From assembly GCF_040744945.1 (NCBI RefSeq), contig NZ_CP160454.1, positions 124,001 to 188,000 on the forward strand: DNA of 64,000 bases. Reading direction: 5' to 3'. Of the stretch, positions 14,669 to 21,952 are shown one piece after another; within the stretch, counting starts at the first letter, position 1; every line of letters begins with the position of its first letter. The position numbers were made by a program, and so were the translations under genes. Under the pieces are notes generated by a model. That model was not told where the DNA came from, ran no database searches, and saw nothing but the letters and a program-made list of their open reading frames with translations. The DNA is from Saccharothrix sp. HUAS TT1 (GTDB taxonomy: Bacteria > Actinomycetota > Actinomycetes > Mycobacteriales > Pseudonocardiaceae).

Positions 14669-15090
14669 CGGGCACCCGCCGGCTGCCAGCGCTGCTCCTG
14701 GCGGCGGGCTTCCTGCTGCGGGGTCCACAGCAGCGGCAGGCCGTCGCCCGGCTCGCGCGGCACCACGTGCCAGTGGGCGTGGAACACCGTCTGTGTGGCG
14801 TCGCTGCCCTTGGAGGTGATGATGTTCGCCGACGGCATCTCGTCCATCAGCACCGAGGCGCGGGCCATCATGGCGGCCGACACGACCAGGTCGGTGCCCG
14901 CGTCGGGCACGTGCACGCGGGGCACCACGAGCACGTGGCCGGGGTGGACTCCGCCGCTGCGCGGACGAATAGCGACAGCGTCCGACCACCGTCGGACGAT
15001 ATTCGCCGGAAGTGTTCCGGCGACAATGGCACAGAAAGCGCAGCCCGGCTCCGCGGAGTCGTGGGGTGGTGCGCATGGCGTCGAGGTCAT
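14665..15090 (-). CDS. HIT-family nucleotide hydrolase/transferase
   Basis: 141 residues from ATG 15090; the frame extends upstream but codon use there is not typical. CAFCAIV (17-23) is the usual HIT N-terminal zinc-knuckle start. GHVLVVPRVHV (51-61) and HAHWHVVPR (104-112) give the H-x-H-x-H catalytic triad. HIT proteins hydrolyse nucleoside phosphoramidates or dinucleotides. No ribosome binding site is seen; a -10-like CACAGT 6 nt upstream suggests a leaderless start. Coupled to the deoxyribosyltransferase gene. Confidence 0.87.
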   Translation of the reverse strand: MTSTPCAPPHDSAEPGCAFCAIVAGTLPANIVRRWSDAVAIRPRSGGVHPGHVLVVPRVHVPDAGTDLVVSAAMMARASVLMDEMPSANIITSKGSDATQTVFHAHWHVVPREPGDGLPLLWTPQQEARRQEQRWQPAGAR

Positions 15091-15298
15091 GAGACGACTG
15101 TGACGGGAGCACGACAGGTTGCGCCAGGTGTTTCCTGTTTCCCACCGCCTTGTCAACAGGCATTCACTCCGCAGGTCAGGCCGTTGCCCGACTCTGCCGC
15201 ACTTCTGCGGAGACGTCCCTGCCCGCACGATTGCGGACAGTCGTCGTAACTGGCCAGAAAGGTGACGAAAAGTGGACACGCCCGGCCGCCGACTAGAC

Positions 15299-15367
15299 GG
15301 GTATCACACCGCAAAAAGGGCTCCGCACCCGGTGAAACTGGATCGCGTGAGCGAAAAAGAATAGGAT
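15299..15367 (+). promoter_or_regulatory. class-1 promoter for the gene at 15411
   Basis: GGGTATCACA box 15299-15308, -35 CTGGAT 15338-15343, 18-nt spacer, -10 TAGGAT 15362-15367. CCGGTGAAACTGG spans the -35 as in other class-1 sites. Confidence 0.7.
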
Positions 15368-15410
15368 AAAGTTACAGAACAAACGGTTACCGGAAATAGT
15401 GGAGGGCGAC

Positions 15411-15746
15411 ATGGGCGACATCGTCAAGCGGGTCGAGGCGATCATGAGCGAGGCCGTGGGCAGCCCGGTCACCATGAAGGACCTCAACGGCTCCGCGTGC
15501 GCCGACCTCATGCTCTACGAGCTGGCCGGCCAGATCGCCGGGCACCGGGAGACCGTGCGCACCCGCACCGCCTCGATCATCAAGGACATGCAGCGTGTCC
15601 TCGACGGCGGAGAGGCCAGCACCCTGGCCTCGTCGTCGGATAGCCGCAACCACGACGCGGCCGTGGCCGCCCTGGACGCGCTGGCGAAGCCGCTGGCGAT
15701 GGCGGCGAACTTCTACCGCACCGAGCACGGACTCGACGGCAAGTAG
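15411..15746 (+). CDS. unknown 111-aa helical protein
   Basis: The ATG at 15411 has GGAGGGCGAC directly upstream, which decides it over the GTG at 15399. The whole protein is helical and ends LAMAANFYRTEHGLDGK. Its size and final AL-x8-ACAVAYKQAHGL-like helix resemble the protein at 42085, which is also first behind a class-1 promoter, so they may be distant paralogues. Monocistronic; a terminator follows at 15798. Confidence 0.78.
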   Translation: MGDIVKRVEAIMSEAVGSPVTMKDLNGSACADLMLYELAGQIAGHRETVRTRTASIIKDMQRVLDGGEASTLASSSDSRNHDAAVAALDALAKPLAMAANFYRTEHGLDGK

Positions 15747-15797
15747 GCGCGGAAGCCGAACGACGGACCCGAGGAGGTTCGCGGGTGAAGACGACGA

Positions 15798-15829
15798 AGG
15801 CCCGACCGGGGACGAACCCGGCCGGGCCT
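15798..15829. terminator. bidirectional terminator
   Basis: AGGCCCGACCGGG (15798-15810) pairs with CCCGGCCGGGCCT (15817-15829), with one mismatch, around a 6-nt loop between convergent genes. Nearly the same hairpin recurs at 16992-17023. Confidence 0.7.
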
Positions 15830-15870
15830 CGCGCGTCCCACCGCCTCCTCGACGGCGACCCGCCCGCGCA

Positions 15871-16173
15871 TCACTCCCACGGCTTCGGCGTGCGGTTCAC
15901 CACCCGGTCCAGCAGCAGCCGCATCGTGGGGGCCGGGTCGTCGCCGCGACCGATCTGCGCCAGCAGCACCGCCACCGACCGGCCACCCGAGCACAGCACC
16001 ACCGGCGCGTCGTCGGACACGTGGGACACGTCGCCGGGGATCATCAGCAGGTTGTGGCCGCGCAGCTCCCGCGCCATGTCCACCGGAGAGGCGTCGAACA
16101 CCTCGCGCACCGGCCCCGCGGTCGTGCCGACGAACCCGCCGCGCGCGGCGACCAGGCGCATCACCTCGTTCAT
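15871..16173 (-). CDS. C-terminal part of a likely frameshifted paralogue of the gene at 16274
   Basis: 100 residues from ATG 16173. It aligns with the C-terminal half of the protein at 16274: MNEVMRLVAARGGFVGTTAG against MADAMHRVREHGGSVATTAG, then a shared DDAPVVL strand. The frame remains open upstream (VEFPDTSQGARPR), which is coding in character. The matching N-terminal piece lies in another frame at 16170-16277. One inserted base near 16210 would join them. It may still be translated by coupling, since the ATG overlaps the fragment's stop. Confidence 0.65.
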   Translation of the reverse strand: MNEVMRLVAARGGFVGTTAGPVREVFDASPVDMARELRGHNLLMIPGDVSHVSDDAPVVLCSGGRSVAVLLAQIGRGDDPAPTMRLLLDRVVNRTPKPWE

Positions 16174-16277
16174 GCGCGGCCGGGCGCCCTGCGACGTGTC
16201 CGGGAACTCCACTCGGCCAGGTGCACCGTCCAGGCGATCAGGTCGGCGCCGCCGAGCACCGAGGGCGGCGCGCTCAT
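16170..16277 (-). pseudogene. N-terminal fragment of the frameshifted paralogue
   Basis: 35 codons from an ATG that overlaps the stop of the upstream gene (ATGA at 16274-16277). The first 22 residues (SVLGGADLIAWTVHLAE) look like a normal protein start; the last 12 are Arg-rich and look out of frame. The stop overlaps the ATG at 16173. Either a real two-peptide arrangement or one gene broken by a single missing base. Confidence 0.5.
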
Positions 16278-16921
16278 GCCCCGACCGCCCGGTCGCCCCA
16301 CGGGGTGCGACCGTCCACCGGCGCCCCCGCGGCCGGCCCGCGCCGCGCGAGGCCGTCCAGCACCTCCTGCACGAACCCGGCCACCGCCTGCCCGCCGCCG
16401 GTGTCGACGCGGCCGGCGGCGGCCACAAGCCGGCCCACCGCGTCCGAGACGTCGAACAGCACCACCGGCGCGTCGTCGGCGGCGTCGGGCAGCGCGGCGG
16501 GCAGCACATCCAGGTCGTGCACCGCCAGCCACGCGGCCGGCGGCGCGTCGGGCAGGCGGGCGAACACCGCGCGCACCGCCCCGGCGGTGGTCGCGACCGA
16601 GCCGCCGTGCTCGCGCACCCGGTGCATCGCGTCCGCCATCGCCGCGTGCGGATTGCCGTGCAGCCCGCCGGTCAGCGTGATCCGGACGCTGCTCGCGTCC
16701 AGCCGCACCGGAAGGTCCGGGTCGCGGTGCGCCCGGGACAGGCCGCGGGCGACGGTCACCAGGTCGTGCACGGCGGTCACCGGATCGTGCCCGGCGTCGC
16801 CGCCGACCCGGCCCGCCAGGTCCAGCAGCATCGACACCAGCTGCCCACCGGAGGGCGGGACCGGCCGCGCCACGTCCGACGCCACGGGCGACGGGAACAA
16901 GAACGGGGTGGTGGTGGTCAC
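16274..16921 (-). CDS. unknown 215-aa protein
   Basis: Start set at GTG 16921, 6 nt behind a -10-like CATACT and without a ribosome binding site, so probably leaderless. Helical N-terminal half (VSMLLDLAGRVGG, DLVTVARGLS), then RLDASSVRITLTGG and the conserved block shared with the broken paralogue at 15871-16277 (TTAGAVRAVF, DDAPVVLFDVSDAV). No family recognised. The two copies lie head to tail. Confidence 0.7.
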   Translation of the reverse strand: MTTTTPFLFPSPVASDVARPVPPSGGQLVSMLLDLAGRVGGDAGHDPVTAVHDLVTVARGLSRAHRDPDLPVRLDASSVRITLTGGLHGNPHAAMADAMHRVREHGGSVATTAGAVRAVFARLPDAPPAAWLAVHDLDVLPAALPDAADDAPVVLFDVSDAVGRLVAAAGRVDTGGGQAVAGFVQEVLDGLARRGPAAGAPVDGRTPWGDRAVGA

Positions 16922-16991
16922 CCGGTGAGTATGGCGCGGCACGCTGTGTGCATCCCCGCCGGTCTGCGGACACCCGACCGTGAACATGCCG

Positions 16992-17023
16992 AGGCCCGAC
17001 CGGCGACGTTGCCGATCGGGCCT
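16992..17023 (-). terminator. terminator after the DUF397-like gene
   Basis: AGGCCCGACCGGC (16992-17004) pairs with GCCGATCGGGCCT (17011-17023), one mismatch, 6-nt loop. It lies 39 nt past the stop of the minus-strand gene at 17062. Confidence 0.65.
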
Positions 17024-17061
17024 GCACACGCTGTAGAGGGTCGGGATGCGCCGAGCGGGTG

Positions 17062-17442
17062 TCAGGAAACGGTCGACGTGATGTCGACGGGCTCCACCTC
17101 GATCACCGTCGTCGGGATCGCGGTTCCCGCCGGGCCCGCCGCGGTGAGCGCGGCGAGGGCGGCCAGATCGTCGTAGCGGCCCGCCTTCGCATCGGCCAGG
17201 AACATCTCCCACTCGGCCGCGGTGTAGACGTGGGTGCGGGCCACGCGCTCCTCCGGGGAGAGCTTGTCGTCCTGCACCGAGACCACGAACTGCGGGCCGT
17301 CCTCGCCGTCGACCGCCACGACGGCCACCGTGAGGCACGTGGTGCCGGACGCGGTGCCCGTCGGCGGCAGGTGCGGAGCGGTCGCCGCCTGCCGGTACAC
17401 GGCGTCGGGAAGACCGGGGTAAGGGTTGGTCAAGGGGTTCAC
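17062..17442 (-). CDS. DUF397-like partner of the XRE regulator
   Basis: 126 residues; GTG 17442 has GGAGG 5 nt upstream. The segment about 50-105 (FVVSVQDDKLSPEERV ... VYTAAEWEMFLADAKAGRYDDL) resembles the second half of DUF397 proteins, where a strand is followed by EWxxFLxGxKxGEFD. DUF397 genes usually stand next to XRE/DUF5753 regulators, as here, and are thought to act as their partner or antagonist. The match is partial, so the assignment is tentative. The gap to the regulator gene is 63 nt. Confidence 0.65.
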   Translation of the reverse strand: MNPLTNPYPGLPDAVYRQAATAPHLPPTGTASGTTCLTVAVVAVDGEDGPQFVVSVQDDKLSPEERVARTHVYTAAEWEMFLADAKAGRYDDLAALAALTAAGPAGTAIPTTVIEVEPVDITSTVS

Positions 17443-17505
17443 GGTTCCTCCGGGGTGAGGGTCGGGAGTGGTGCGGCACAACAAGCCGGGCGGCGGGCCG
17501 ACCGA

Positions 17506-18372
17506 TCACAGGTCGGCGGCCACCCCGTGGAGGAAGGCGGCCGTCGCCGCCGGGTCCTCGGCGTTGCGCAACGCCCTGGCGAACATGTGGTTCGCCGCCG
17601 AGATGTTGTCATGATCCTCGTAGACGCCTCGGCCCACCTCGGCGTCCACCTCGACCACGTCGGGGTCGACGTCGTCGTCAAAGCCGTAGATCGCGCAGCT
17701 CGACACCGCCGGCCACGGGCCCTTCGCGTAGGGGAGGTAGCGGATGTCCATGCCCGCTTCGATGTCGACTTCCAGCCGCTTGAGCTGCCCCTTCATCACG
17801 CTACGGCCGCCGACAATCTGACGCACGGCCGTTTCGCCCATCACCACGACGAGGCCGCGGAACCCCGAACGCTTGAACAGGTGCTCGCGGCGCTCCATGC
17901 GCAGGTCGACCAGCTTCGGCACGTGCATCGGTCGGATGTTGCCGCCGGTCGCCGAGATCACCGCGTGCGCGTACTCCTCGGTCTCCAGCAGGCCCGACAC
18001 GAACATCGACTCGTAGATGCGCAGGGTGTCGGCGCTGTCCTCCAGTTCCAGCACGAACCGTAGGTCGGCGCCCAGGGTGGAGCCGTAATCGTCCCACCAC
18101 GCCGGCTGCTCGGTGCGCGCCAGCAAGGCCGTCAACTGCCCGGTCGTCTCGTCGCCCGCGTCCAGCCGCGCGCACAGCGTGGCCAGCTCGTCCGGATCGG
18201 GTCTCGACGAGCCGTTCTCGATCCGCGACAGGTAGCCCTGCGTGATGTGCAGGTCCTTGGGGCGGCCCGCGTTCACCGCCGTGCACGCCTGGGCCTGGCT
18301 CTTGCCGGTCTGCACCCGCAGGCGGCGGAGCCTGCGTCCGAGCTGCTTGGCGGGCAGCGTCCTGCGTGGCAT
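17506..18372 (-). CDS. XRE-family transcriptional regulator with DUF5753 domain
   Basis: 288 residues. ATG 18372 is chosen for the GGGAAAGG 10 nt upstream. Residues about 10-65 form the XRE helix-turn-helix (LGRRLRRLRVQTGKSQ ... HITQGYLSRIENGSSRP). About 105-280 matches DUF5753 (RIYESMFVSGLLETEEYAHAVI, RMERREHLF, DIRYLPYAKGPW). Such proteins regulate neighbouring genes in actinomycetes, often with a DUF397 partner, here just downstream. Tandem dyads at 18487-18508 are candidate operators. Confidence 0.92.
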   Translation of the reverse strand: MPRRTLPAKQLGRRLRRLRVQTGKSQAQACTAVNAGRPKDLHITQGYLSRIENGSSRPDPDELATLCARLDAGDETTGQLTALLARTEQPAWWDDYGSTLGADLRFVLELEDSADTLRIYESMFVSGLLETEEYAHAVISATGGNIRPMHVPKLVDLRMERREHLFKRSGFRGLVVVMGETAVRQIVGGRSVMKGQLKRLEVDIEAGMDIRYLPYAKGPWPAVSSCAIYGFDDDVDPDVVEVDAEVGRGVYEDHDNISAANHMFARALRNAEDPAATAAFLHGVAADL

Positions 18373-18486
18373 GAAGGCCACCTTTCCCTCGTTCGTCGTA
18401 TCGTGGCCTGTTCGCCCACCCTCGGGCCGCACGACGGGTTGGACGGTTGTCAATGTGATTCATCCCAATGGGCGACTGTCGCTGTC

Positions 18487-18508
18487 GGAATAATTCCGGA
18501 ATGATTCC
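18487..18508. promoter_or_regulatory. tandem 11-bp dyads, candidate operator of the XRE regulator
   Basis: GGAATAATTCC (18487-18497) is followed without a gap by GGAATGATTCC (18498-18508). Both are dyad-symmetric and their centres lie 11 bp apart, one helical turn. They are 115 bp upstream of the regulator start. Confidence 0.5.
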
Positions 18509-18635
18509 ACACAGAGCAGGACGGACGCAGGACGAGGCGAACGCCCAGCTCGGCCGGTAGTCGGATCGGCGGTATCGGTGCCCCTCGCACCGCTCCCCGA
18601 CCCGAGTCGCCGAACCCGGCTCCGGCTCCGGCGGT

Positions 18636-18701
18636 CCTCCGTACAGGTGCACTACCCGGCACCACAGGTGCAGTACCCGGCACCCATCCCCCGTACGGAG
18701 G
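18636..18701. repeat. direct repeats inside an inverted repeat
   Basis: AGGTGCACTACCCGGCACC (18645-18663) recurs with one change at 18666-18684, 21 nt apart. The pair is framed by CCTCCGTAC (18636-18644) and GTACGGAGG (18693-18701). It may be a regulatory array; no protein partner is known. Confidence 0.5.
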
Positions 18702-18782
18702 TCCGCCCACCAACACCGGGCGGCAGGGACAGGTCGTGGCCATGCGGAACCTCCTCGACACGACAGTCTCCCGCCCTTGCCA

Positions 18783-18830
18783 GGCCGGCCGCGTCGCCCC
18801 GACCCCCACGGGCCGTCGACGCGGCCGGCC
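18783..18830 (+). terminator. hairpin with 14-nt arms followed by a T-rich stretch
   Basis: GGCCGGCCGCGTCG (18783-18796) pairs with its exact complement (18817-18830) and is followed by TTTCGTCTT. It could shield the operon at 18894 from upstream transcription. The 20-nt loop is large for a terminator. Confidence 0.4.
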
Positions 18831-18893
18831 TTTCGTCTTCTCCGGGCCCGACCCGGCCCGGGACACCCCGCCCAGGAAGGCAGCGTCCCAGCG

Positions 18894-19523
18894 ATGACCA
18901 GCCCAACCCTCATCCGCACCACCCCGGCCGCCACACCCGCACCTCGCAACCCGGCCGGCCACCGTCCCGACGGCCGCCGTCACGGCGACCACGAGCCCGT
19001 CGACCCCGCCGCCGGGAACACCCGCTCCCTGGCCGACGCCGACGCCGTGCAGGCCGCCCTCGATGCCGTGACCGGCGTCCACACCGAACCGGCCGTCTAC
19101 TTCAGCGCCCTGGAGCACCGCCACCTCGGCGCTCTGCTCGACCGGCACCTGCCGGGCGTGGTGTTCACCCGCACGCTCCGCGCCGCCGGGCTGTGCTGCG
19201 AGGTGCTGTTCGTCGACACCGCCGCGCCCGCCGTCGTCCACGCACCCGACTGCGAGACCACCGACGGCGCCGCCTGCGCGCCCGGCTGCGTCGACCACGG
19301 CCCGGTCACCGCCGTGCGCGCCGTGCTCACCTGGGACTCCTCGATCAACCACACCGTCGTCGCCGTCGCCTCCGTCGGCGACCGTGCCCTGTGGGACCGG
19401 CTCGTGGCCTGCGGCGTCATGTGGGAGATGGCCGGCCGCCCGGTGCCCGCCCTGGACGCCGTGCCCACCATCGCCCGCGCCGTCGAAAACGCCACCGGGC
19501 AGAACGGCGGGCAGCGGTCGTGA
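18894..19523 (+). CDS. unknown cysteine-rich 209-aa protein
   Basis: ATG 18894, with AGGAAGG 11 nt upstream. The first 40 residues are disordered. The rest is mixed alpha/beta, with six cysteines between about 103 and 135 (GLCCEVLF, CETTDGAACAPGC) that could bind metal. The stop overlaps the next GTG. Heads a three-gene operon ending in an ASCH-domain gene. No family recognised. Confidence 0.8.
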   Translation: MTSPTLIRTTPAATPAPRNPAGHRPDGRRHGDHEPVDPAAGNTRSLADADAVQAALDAVTGVHTEPAVYFSALEHRHLGALLDRHLPGVVFTRTLRAAGLCCEVLFVDTAAPAVVHAPDCETTDGAACAPGCVDHGPVTAVRAVLTWDSSINHTVVAVASVGDRALWDRLVACGVMWEMAGRPVPALDAVPTIARAVENATGQNGGQRS

Positions 19524-19768
19524 GCACCCGCGTCCGCCACGCCCGCCACCTCGCCAGCGTGCTCACCCGCGACACCGGCACAGACGTCCAGCTCGTCTAC
19601 GTGCGCACGCCGGGCGCGATCACGGCCCCGCAGGGCGGCTACGAGGTCCGGTGGCAGGGCGGCCCCACCGAGGACGACATGCGCCGCGCCGCCGAAGCCA
19701 ACCAGGACGAGGCGCCGCTGATCCCCGTGCAGGCCCTGGCCTACGAGCGACGGAGGGCACGGTCGTGA
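19520..19768 (+). CDS. unknown 82-aa protein
   Basis: Coupled to both neighbours by GTGA overlaps. N-terminal helix, then TGTDVQLVYVRTPGAI ... GGYEVRWQGGPTEDDMR, a strand-loop-strand. No family recognised. Confidence 0.78.
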   Translation: MSTRVRHARHLASVLTRDTGTDVQLVYVRTPGAITAPQGGYEVRWQGGPTEDDMRRAAEANQDEAPLIPVQALAYERRRARS

Positions 19769-20295
19769 CCGCCGTCCTGACCCGCCCCGACCGGACCCGG
19801 CCGCCGCTGGTGTCCGACGCCGAGCTGGAACGCGCCCTGCGCGAACTGCTGCCCGACCCCGTCAAGGACGTCATCGCCCGCGGCGACGTGCGCACCATGA
19901 CCTGCCGCTCGCCGTGGAGCCTGCACATCTGCGACGGCCGCAAACCCGTGGAGAACCGGCCGAAGAACATCGCGGGCGAGTGGCGCGGGAGGCTGCTCGT
20001 CCACACCGGCCTCCAGCACGACCACGCCGGTGCCGCCTGGGCGGCGCGGCTCCTCGGCGTCGACCCGCCGACACCCGCGGCCTGCTCGCCGGGGCACTGG
20101 ATCGGCGCGGTCGACCTGGTCGACGCGCACCCCGCCGACGGGCAGTGCTGCGGCCCGTGGTCGCGGCCCGACGGCTGCCACCTGGTGCTGCGCAACCCCA
20201 CCCGGTTCCGCCGCCCCATCCCCGGCAGCGGCTCGCTCGGCCTGCGCAGGGTCACCGACCCGGAACTGATCGCCGCCGCCCTGCACGGCCACTGA
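19765..20295 (+). CDS. ASCH-domain protein
   Basis: 176 residues, coupled GTG start. After a 40-residue helical lead, the ASCH fold can be followed: SPWSLHICDGRKPVENRPK (about 50-68), WRGRLLVHTG (74-83), GHWIGAVDLVDAH (111-123), then HLVLRNPTRFRRPIPGSGSLGL (140-161). ASCH domains are PUA-like and are thought to bind RNA or modified nucleotides. The specific substrate here is unknown. Last gene of its operon; a terminator follows. Confidence 0.85.
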   Translation: MTAVLTRPDRTRPPLVSDAELERALRELLPDPVKDVIARGDVRTMTCRSPWSLHICDGRKPVENRPKNIAGEWRGRLLVHTGLQHDHAGAAWAARLLGVDPPTPAACSPGHWIGAVDLVDAHPADGQCCGPWSRPDGCHLVLRNPTRFRRPIPGSGSLGLRRVTDPELIAAALHGH

Positions 20296-20365
20296 CCGGC
20301 CACCACCACCGCGACGACAGCCCGGTGAAAGCCCGGTGACAGGCCGCCGGCAGATGCTCCACCCC

Positions 20366-20397
20366 GCGCCCCCGGCACCAGACGGTGCCGGGGGCGC
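20366..20397 (+). terminator. terminator of the ASCH operon
   Basis: GCGCCCCCGGCACC (20366-20379) pairs perfectly with its complement (20384-20397) around AGAC, 70 nt after the stop. Confidence 0.7.
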
Positions 20398-20558
20398 GCC
20401 GCGTCCGGCACCGCCCCGCACCCCGCCCCCGGCAGGTTTCCGGCACGCCGGCGGCGGAGGAACACGAAGCGGACCCGACAGGGCGCGGGCACCCCGACCC
20501 CTCCCCCTGTGGCCGGACCGGGGCGCCCGCGCACCCCGTGATCAGTTTGCCGGCATCC

Positions 20559-20592
20559 GTTGCTCCTTCTGCGTCAGGTGACGCGGAGCAAC
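20559..20592. promoter_or_regulatory. composite dyad upstream of the gene at 20620
   Basis: GTTGCTCC (20559-20566) and GGAGCAAC (20585-20592) form outer arms. Inside, GCGTCA (20571-20576) and TGACGC (20579-20584) form inner arms. It may be an operator or a leader hairpin; 27 nt separate it from the assumed start codon. Confidence 0.45.
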
Positions 20593-20619
20593 CGGAGCAA
20601 CATCGACAACCTGGTGTTC

Positions 20620-20979
20620 ATGCACACCGGGCACCTGCTCCTCACCCTCGCCACCACGGTCCTGCACCTCGGGCTGCGGCACCGCGAGCAGGCCGCCGCC
20701 TGGAGCCGCCGGCACCTCACCGGCCTGATGTGGGATGCGGCGGCGGCCCACCTCGGCCCGCTCGCGTGGGCGGCCCGCGCCGCCCTGCAGGTGCACCTCG
20801 CGCGCCGCGCCGCCCGCCGCGCCGACCTTGACGCCGCCGACGGCCTGGGCCAGCTCGTCGACGCGGTCGGCTTGCCCGCCGAGCTGGTGGACGTCGCCGC
20901 CCACGCCGTCGACGCGCTGCGGCTGCTCGCCCGCCGCGCCCGCCGCCGCGCCGCCGCCCGGCCCGCGCCGGCGTGCTGA
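20620..20979 (+). CDS. unknown Ala/Arg-rich helical protein
   Basis: 119 residues from ATG 20620. The frame is open further upstream (GTG at 20614 or 20578) and no ribosome binding site decides it. The N-terminal helix is hydrophobic (GHLLLTLATTVLHLGL) and could be a membrane anchor; the rest is basic and helical. Third-position GC is normal, so the gene looks real. Convergent with the PP2C gene. No family recognised. Confidence 0.6.
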   Translation: MHTGHLLLTLATTVLHLGLRHREQAAAWSRRHLTGLMWDAAAAHLGPLAWAARAALQVHLARRAARRADLDAADGLGQLVDAVGLPAELVDVAAHAVDALRLLARRARRRAAARPAPAC

Positions 20980-21040
20980 ACGCTTCACCCCGCCCACCGT
21001 GGCCGGTCGCCGGGACGGGTTTCCCCGGCCGGACACGGCG

Positions 21041-21071
21041 GAGGCCGCCCGGACCACGTCCGGGCGGCCTC
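21041..21071. terminator. bidirectional terminator
   Basis: GAGGCCGCCCGGAC (21041-21054) pairs perfectly with 21058-21071 around a 3-nt loop, between convergent genes ending at 20979 and 21108. Confidence 0.75.
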
Positions 21072-21107
21072 GCCTCGTCATCAGCCCCGCCCGAGCGGGC
21101 CGTCGGC

Positions 21108-21833
21108 TCAGACCGGCGGCACGAGCAGCACCGCGGTCGCGTCGTCGCGGTAGCCCTTCTTGTCCTTGGACGTGCTGCCCACCAGCGCCGTGACGAACGC
21201 CTGATGGTCGTCGCCGTGCTTGCGGAACAGCTTGGCCAGCTTCGCCGGCGACACCTCGTCCAGGCCGTCGGACAGCAGCAGCAGCGGCTCTCCGGCAGGG
21301 ACGGACGCGACCGCCACGTTCGTCGCGGTCGCCGTCGACAGCGTCACCCGCACCCAGTTGTCGTGCTTGACCGCGCGGCCGGAGTCGCCGTTCTGCCGCA
21401 GGTAGGCGCCCATCGTGTGCGGCGACGTGCGCAGCACCCACTTCTTCCCGTCCCAGCTGTGGATGTGCGAATCGCCCACCCAGCCGATCTCGGTGTCCTC
21501 GCCCGGCGTGGCCACCGCCAGCACCATCACCCCGTCGGGGTGGTAGTCCTCCACGCCCGGGTCCTCGATCACCGCGGCTGCCGCCAGCACCCCGGCCAGC
21601 GGGCCGCGGGTCGCGCCGATCCGGCAGCCGTTGTCGGCCATCAACTTCATCACCGGCGGGCCCGAACGGTCGTTGCCGATGCCGTCGACCACCGAGGCGG
21701 TCACCACCCCGGTCGACGCGCGAAAGGTGGACGAGGCGTCCATGTTGTAGCGGCGCACACCACGCCGCGTCGCCGCCACCAGCACACCGGCCGCCTGCGG
21801 GACGAAGGTCAGGGTTTGTTCCATGAGGGTCAT
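21108..21833 (-). CDS. PP2C-type serine/threonine phosphatase
   Basis: 241 residues. ATG 21833 lies 7 nt behind a -10-like GATACT with no ribosome binding site, so it is probably leaderless. PP2C marks: VVDGIGN (48-54), GWVGDSHIHSWDG (117-129), LLLLSDGLDEV (184-193), RDDATAVLLV (229-238). The metal-binding aspartates (about D50, D121, D189, D231) are kept. There is no membrane or sensor domain, so it is a stand-alone cytoplasmic phosphatase. The partner kinase is not in this window. Confidence 0.87.
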   Translation of the reverse strand: MTLMEQTLTFVPQAAGVLVAATRRGVRRYNMDASSTFRASTGVVTASVVDGIGNDRSGPPVMKLMADNGCRIGATRGPLAGVLAAAAVIEDPGVEDYHPDGVMVLAVATPGEDTEIGWVGDSHIHSWDGKKWVLRTSPHTMGAYLRQNGDSGRAVKHDNWVRVTLSTATATNVAVASVPAGEPLLLLSDGLDEVSPAKLAKLFRKHGDDHQAFVTALVGSTSKDKKGYRDDATAVLLVPPV

Positions 21834-21952
21834 GGCGGCGAGTATCCCGACCCGACCGGGACAACCGACCCACACTTCACCCACACTTTTGACGAACGCG
21901 GTTCGTCAAGGCCCCTGCCTGCGTGCGGTATCCGCCGGTGCGGGTCGGGCGG

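Larger units (their letters stand above)
18373..18893. other. 521-bp regulatory region between divergent genes
   Basis: No convincing gene. It holds two tandem 11-bp palindromes (18487-18508), a 9-bp inverted repeat enclosing two 19-bp direct repeats (18636-18701), and a 14-bp-arm hairpin (18783-18830). A frame on the minus strand from 18743 has a good ribosome binding site but poor codon use. The region probably contains promoters for the regulator at 18372 and the operon at 18894. Confidence 0.6.
20296..20619. other. 324-bp intergenic stretch
   Basis: It contains a terminator (20366-20397) and a composite dyad (20559-20592). Nothing else is recognised; reading frames across it lack normal codon use. 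Confidence 0.5.

Noticed and set aside
18450..18743. Minus-strand frame of 97 codons with a strong GAGGAGG ribosome binding site
   Set aside because: Third-position GC is far below that of neighbouring genes and the frame runs through the dyads and the framed direct repeats; more likely a regulatory region.
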